NCBI RefSeq assembly: GCF_009712225.1
Contig: NZ_WASP01000017.1
Coordinates: 112,410 to 176,409 of the forward strand
Length of the DNA stretch: 64,000 bases
Source of the DNA: Desulfovibrio sp.
GTDB lineage: Bacteria; Desulfobacterota; Desulfovibrionia; Desulfovibrionales; Desulfovibrionaceae
Direction of reading: 5' to 3'
Positions 62,895 to 64,000 of this stretch are shown piece by piece; the stretch's first letter is position 1, and the number at the start of each line of letters is the position of its first letter. The notes beneath the pieces are model-generated. The model did no database searches. It was not told where the DNA came from and worked only from the letters and a program-made list of their open reading frames with translations. Position numbers and translations under genes: made by a program.

Positions 62895-63896
62895 ATGCCC
62901 GTGAAAGTTGGAATGAACGGCTTTGGCCGTATCGGCCGCTATCTGCTGCGTCTTATGGCCGACAATCAAGACATCCAGATCGCTGCCATTAACGCCCGTG
63001 CGGACAATGCCGCGCTGGCCTACCTTTTCAAGTATGATTCCACTTATGGAACCTTTCAGGGCACGGTTGATCACGATGAAAACGGCATCATCGTCAACGG
63101 CCGCCATATCGCCGTTACCCGCTGCAAGGCTGGCGAATGGGAATGGGAACGTCTGGGCGTAACCCTGGCCGTGGAAACCACCGGCACCATCAAAGACAGT
63201 GAAGGGCTTGCCCAGCACCTGGCCTGCGGTGCCAAAAAGGTTGTCATCTCTGCCCCGGGCAAGGATGTGGACGCCATGATCGTCATGGGCGTCAACCACG
63301 ACATCTACGACGGCGCGAAGCACAACATCATTTCCGCCGCCTCCTGCACCACCAACTGCCTGGCTCCGGCCGTCAAGGTGCTGCACGAAACCTTTGGCTT
63401 CCGCCACGGGCTCATGACCACCATCCACTCCTACACCATGAGCCAGCGTATTCTGGACGGAACCCACAAGGACTGGCGTCGCGGTCGCGCGGCTGCCGTC
63501 TCCATGGTTCCCTCCAGCACCGGCGCTGCCAAGGCAGTGGGCCTTGTGATGCCCGAACTGGCAGGCAAGCTCAACGGCATGTCCGTGCGTGTACCCACCT
63601 TTGACTGCTCGCTGGTTGACCTGACCTGTGAAGTGGAAAAAGCCTGTGACGCCGCCGCCGTCAACGCGGCCCTGCAGGCCGCCAGCAAGGGCGCTCTGGC
63701 CGCCAACATGGGCTTTTCTGAAGAACCTCTGGTGTCCATCGACTACAAGGGCAGCACCTACGGTGGCGTGGTGGACGCGCTTTCCACCCAGGTGCTTGAC
63801 GGCACCATGGTCAAGCTGCTCATCTGGTACGACAACGAATCGGGCTTTACCAACCAGTTGCTGCGCCTGCTCAACATGGTGGGCAAAGACTGCTAA
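62895..63896 (+). CDS. gap: Glyceraldehyde-3-phosphate dehydrogenase
   Basis: This type I GAPDH oxidises glyceraldehyde-3-phosphate to 1,3-bisphosphoglycerate with NAD+. The 333-residue protein has the Rossmann start VGMNGFGRIGRYLLR, the catalytic motif SAASCTTNCLAP with the active Cys, and the C-terminal helix beginning IWYDNESGFTNQLLRLL. Length is normal. AAGGAG precedes the ATG. Reads past the stop into the final ~45 bases hit a poly-G tract, so the downstream gene context cannot be judged. Confidence 0.97.
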   Translation: MPVKVGMNGFGRIGRYLLRLMADNQDIQIAAINARADNAALAYLFKYDSTYGTFQGTVDHDENGIIVNGRHIAVTRCKAGEWEWERLGVTLAVETTGTIKDSEGLAQHLACGAKKVVISAPGKDVDAMIVMGVNHDIYDGAKHNIISAASCTTNCLAPAVKVLHETFGFRHGLMTTIHSYTMSQRILDGTHKDWRRGRAAAVSMVPSSTGAAKAVGLVMPELAGKLNGMSVRVPTFDCSLVDLTCEVEKACDAAAVNAALQAASKGALAANMGFSEEPLVSIDYKGSTYGGVVDALSTQVLDGTMVKLLIWYDNESGFTNQLLRLLNMVGKDC

Positions 63897-63956
63897 CAGT
63901 ATTCTGTTCCGCGCACCCGGGCTTTGCCCAGGGCAATAACCAGGTGTCGCAGTGGC

Positions 63957-64000
63957 GGGGGGGGGGGGGGGGGGGGCGGGCGGGGGGGGGGCGCCGGGGG
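63957..64000. other. Poly-G tract, probable sequencing or assembly artefact
   Basis: The window ends in G20 (63957-63976) followed by further G runs broken by a few C. Nothing else in the window resembles this; it is typical of a failed read end or a contig end. Confidence 0.7.

Overview
The window is a 64 kb stretch of a GC-rich, densely coding Gram-negative chromosome with short operons separated by strong intrinsic terminators. The gene content suggests a sulfate-reducing Desulfovibrio-type member of the Desulfobacterota: HypF for [NiFe] hydrogenases, a NikK/NikL-like nickel-uptake pair, FeoA/FeoB iron uptake, a TtuA-type tRNA thiolase, a Dcu C4-dicarboxylate carrier, carboxynorspermidine-type polyamine synthesis and four GGDEF proteins. 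The taxonomic call is inference from gene style, not from a marker gene. No rRNA, tRNA, CRISPR array, transposon or prophage was recognised. The last ~45 bases are a poly-G tract that looks like a sequencing or assembly artefact.

Layout. 1-9.5 kb: partial SBP/PAS/GGDEF protein, a secreted unknown, a small membrane protein, asnS, then asd - class IV aminotransferase - glycosyltransferase - TtuA-like thiolase. 9.6-13.2 kb: feoB with a Fur-like box, followed with zero gap by a membrane GGDEF protein. 13.3-17 kb: a catabolic-looking cluster (enolase-superfamily dehydratase and MFS carrier, divergent from a LysR regulator). 17-21.6 kb: a lone feoA, an acyltransferase, and a 1063-residue helicase-exonuclease fusion resembling MrfA+MrfB. 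21.6-26.4 kb: speB-panB behind a structured leader, an unknown protein, a methyltransferase and a Bcr/CflA-type exporter. 26.4-31.4 kb: PcrA-like helicase, thiL, family 2 glycosyltransferase, class II aldolase.

31.4-37 kb: nikK/nikL-like pair with a NikR-like operator, serS, and a lipoprotein - helical repeat protein - small protein operon. 37-44 kb: PAS/GGDEF protein with a possible structured leader, a secreted unknown, sppA, a glycosyltransferase, an acyl-CoA synthetase and an XRE-cupin regulator. 44-53.8 kb: hypF, an RsmB/F-type rRNA methyltransferase, an exported FG-GAP protein, purD-purE and a Dcu carrier. 53.8-61 kb, minus strand: a 7TM/PAS/GGDEF protein, carboxynorspermidine synthase, an HDAC-fold amidohydrolase with a zinc ribbon, a small unknown, tmk and a YhaM-like nuclease. 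60.9-64 kb: surE, class II fba and gap.

Themes. Metal supply (Feo, NikK/L) and metal-dependent maturation (HypF) recur; the two separated feo genes appear to share promoter architecture. Polyamine functions (speB, carboxynorspermidine synthase, possibly the HDAC-fold enzyme) are spread over two loci. Cyclic-di-GMP synthesis is coupled to several different inputs, including iron uptake. The most unusual items are the helicase-exonuclease fusion that retains a well-formed internal start site, the feoB-GGDEF coupling, and the structured leaders before speB and the GGDEF gene at 37 kb.
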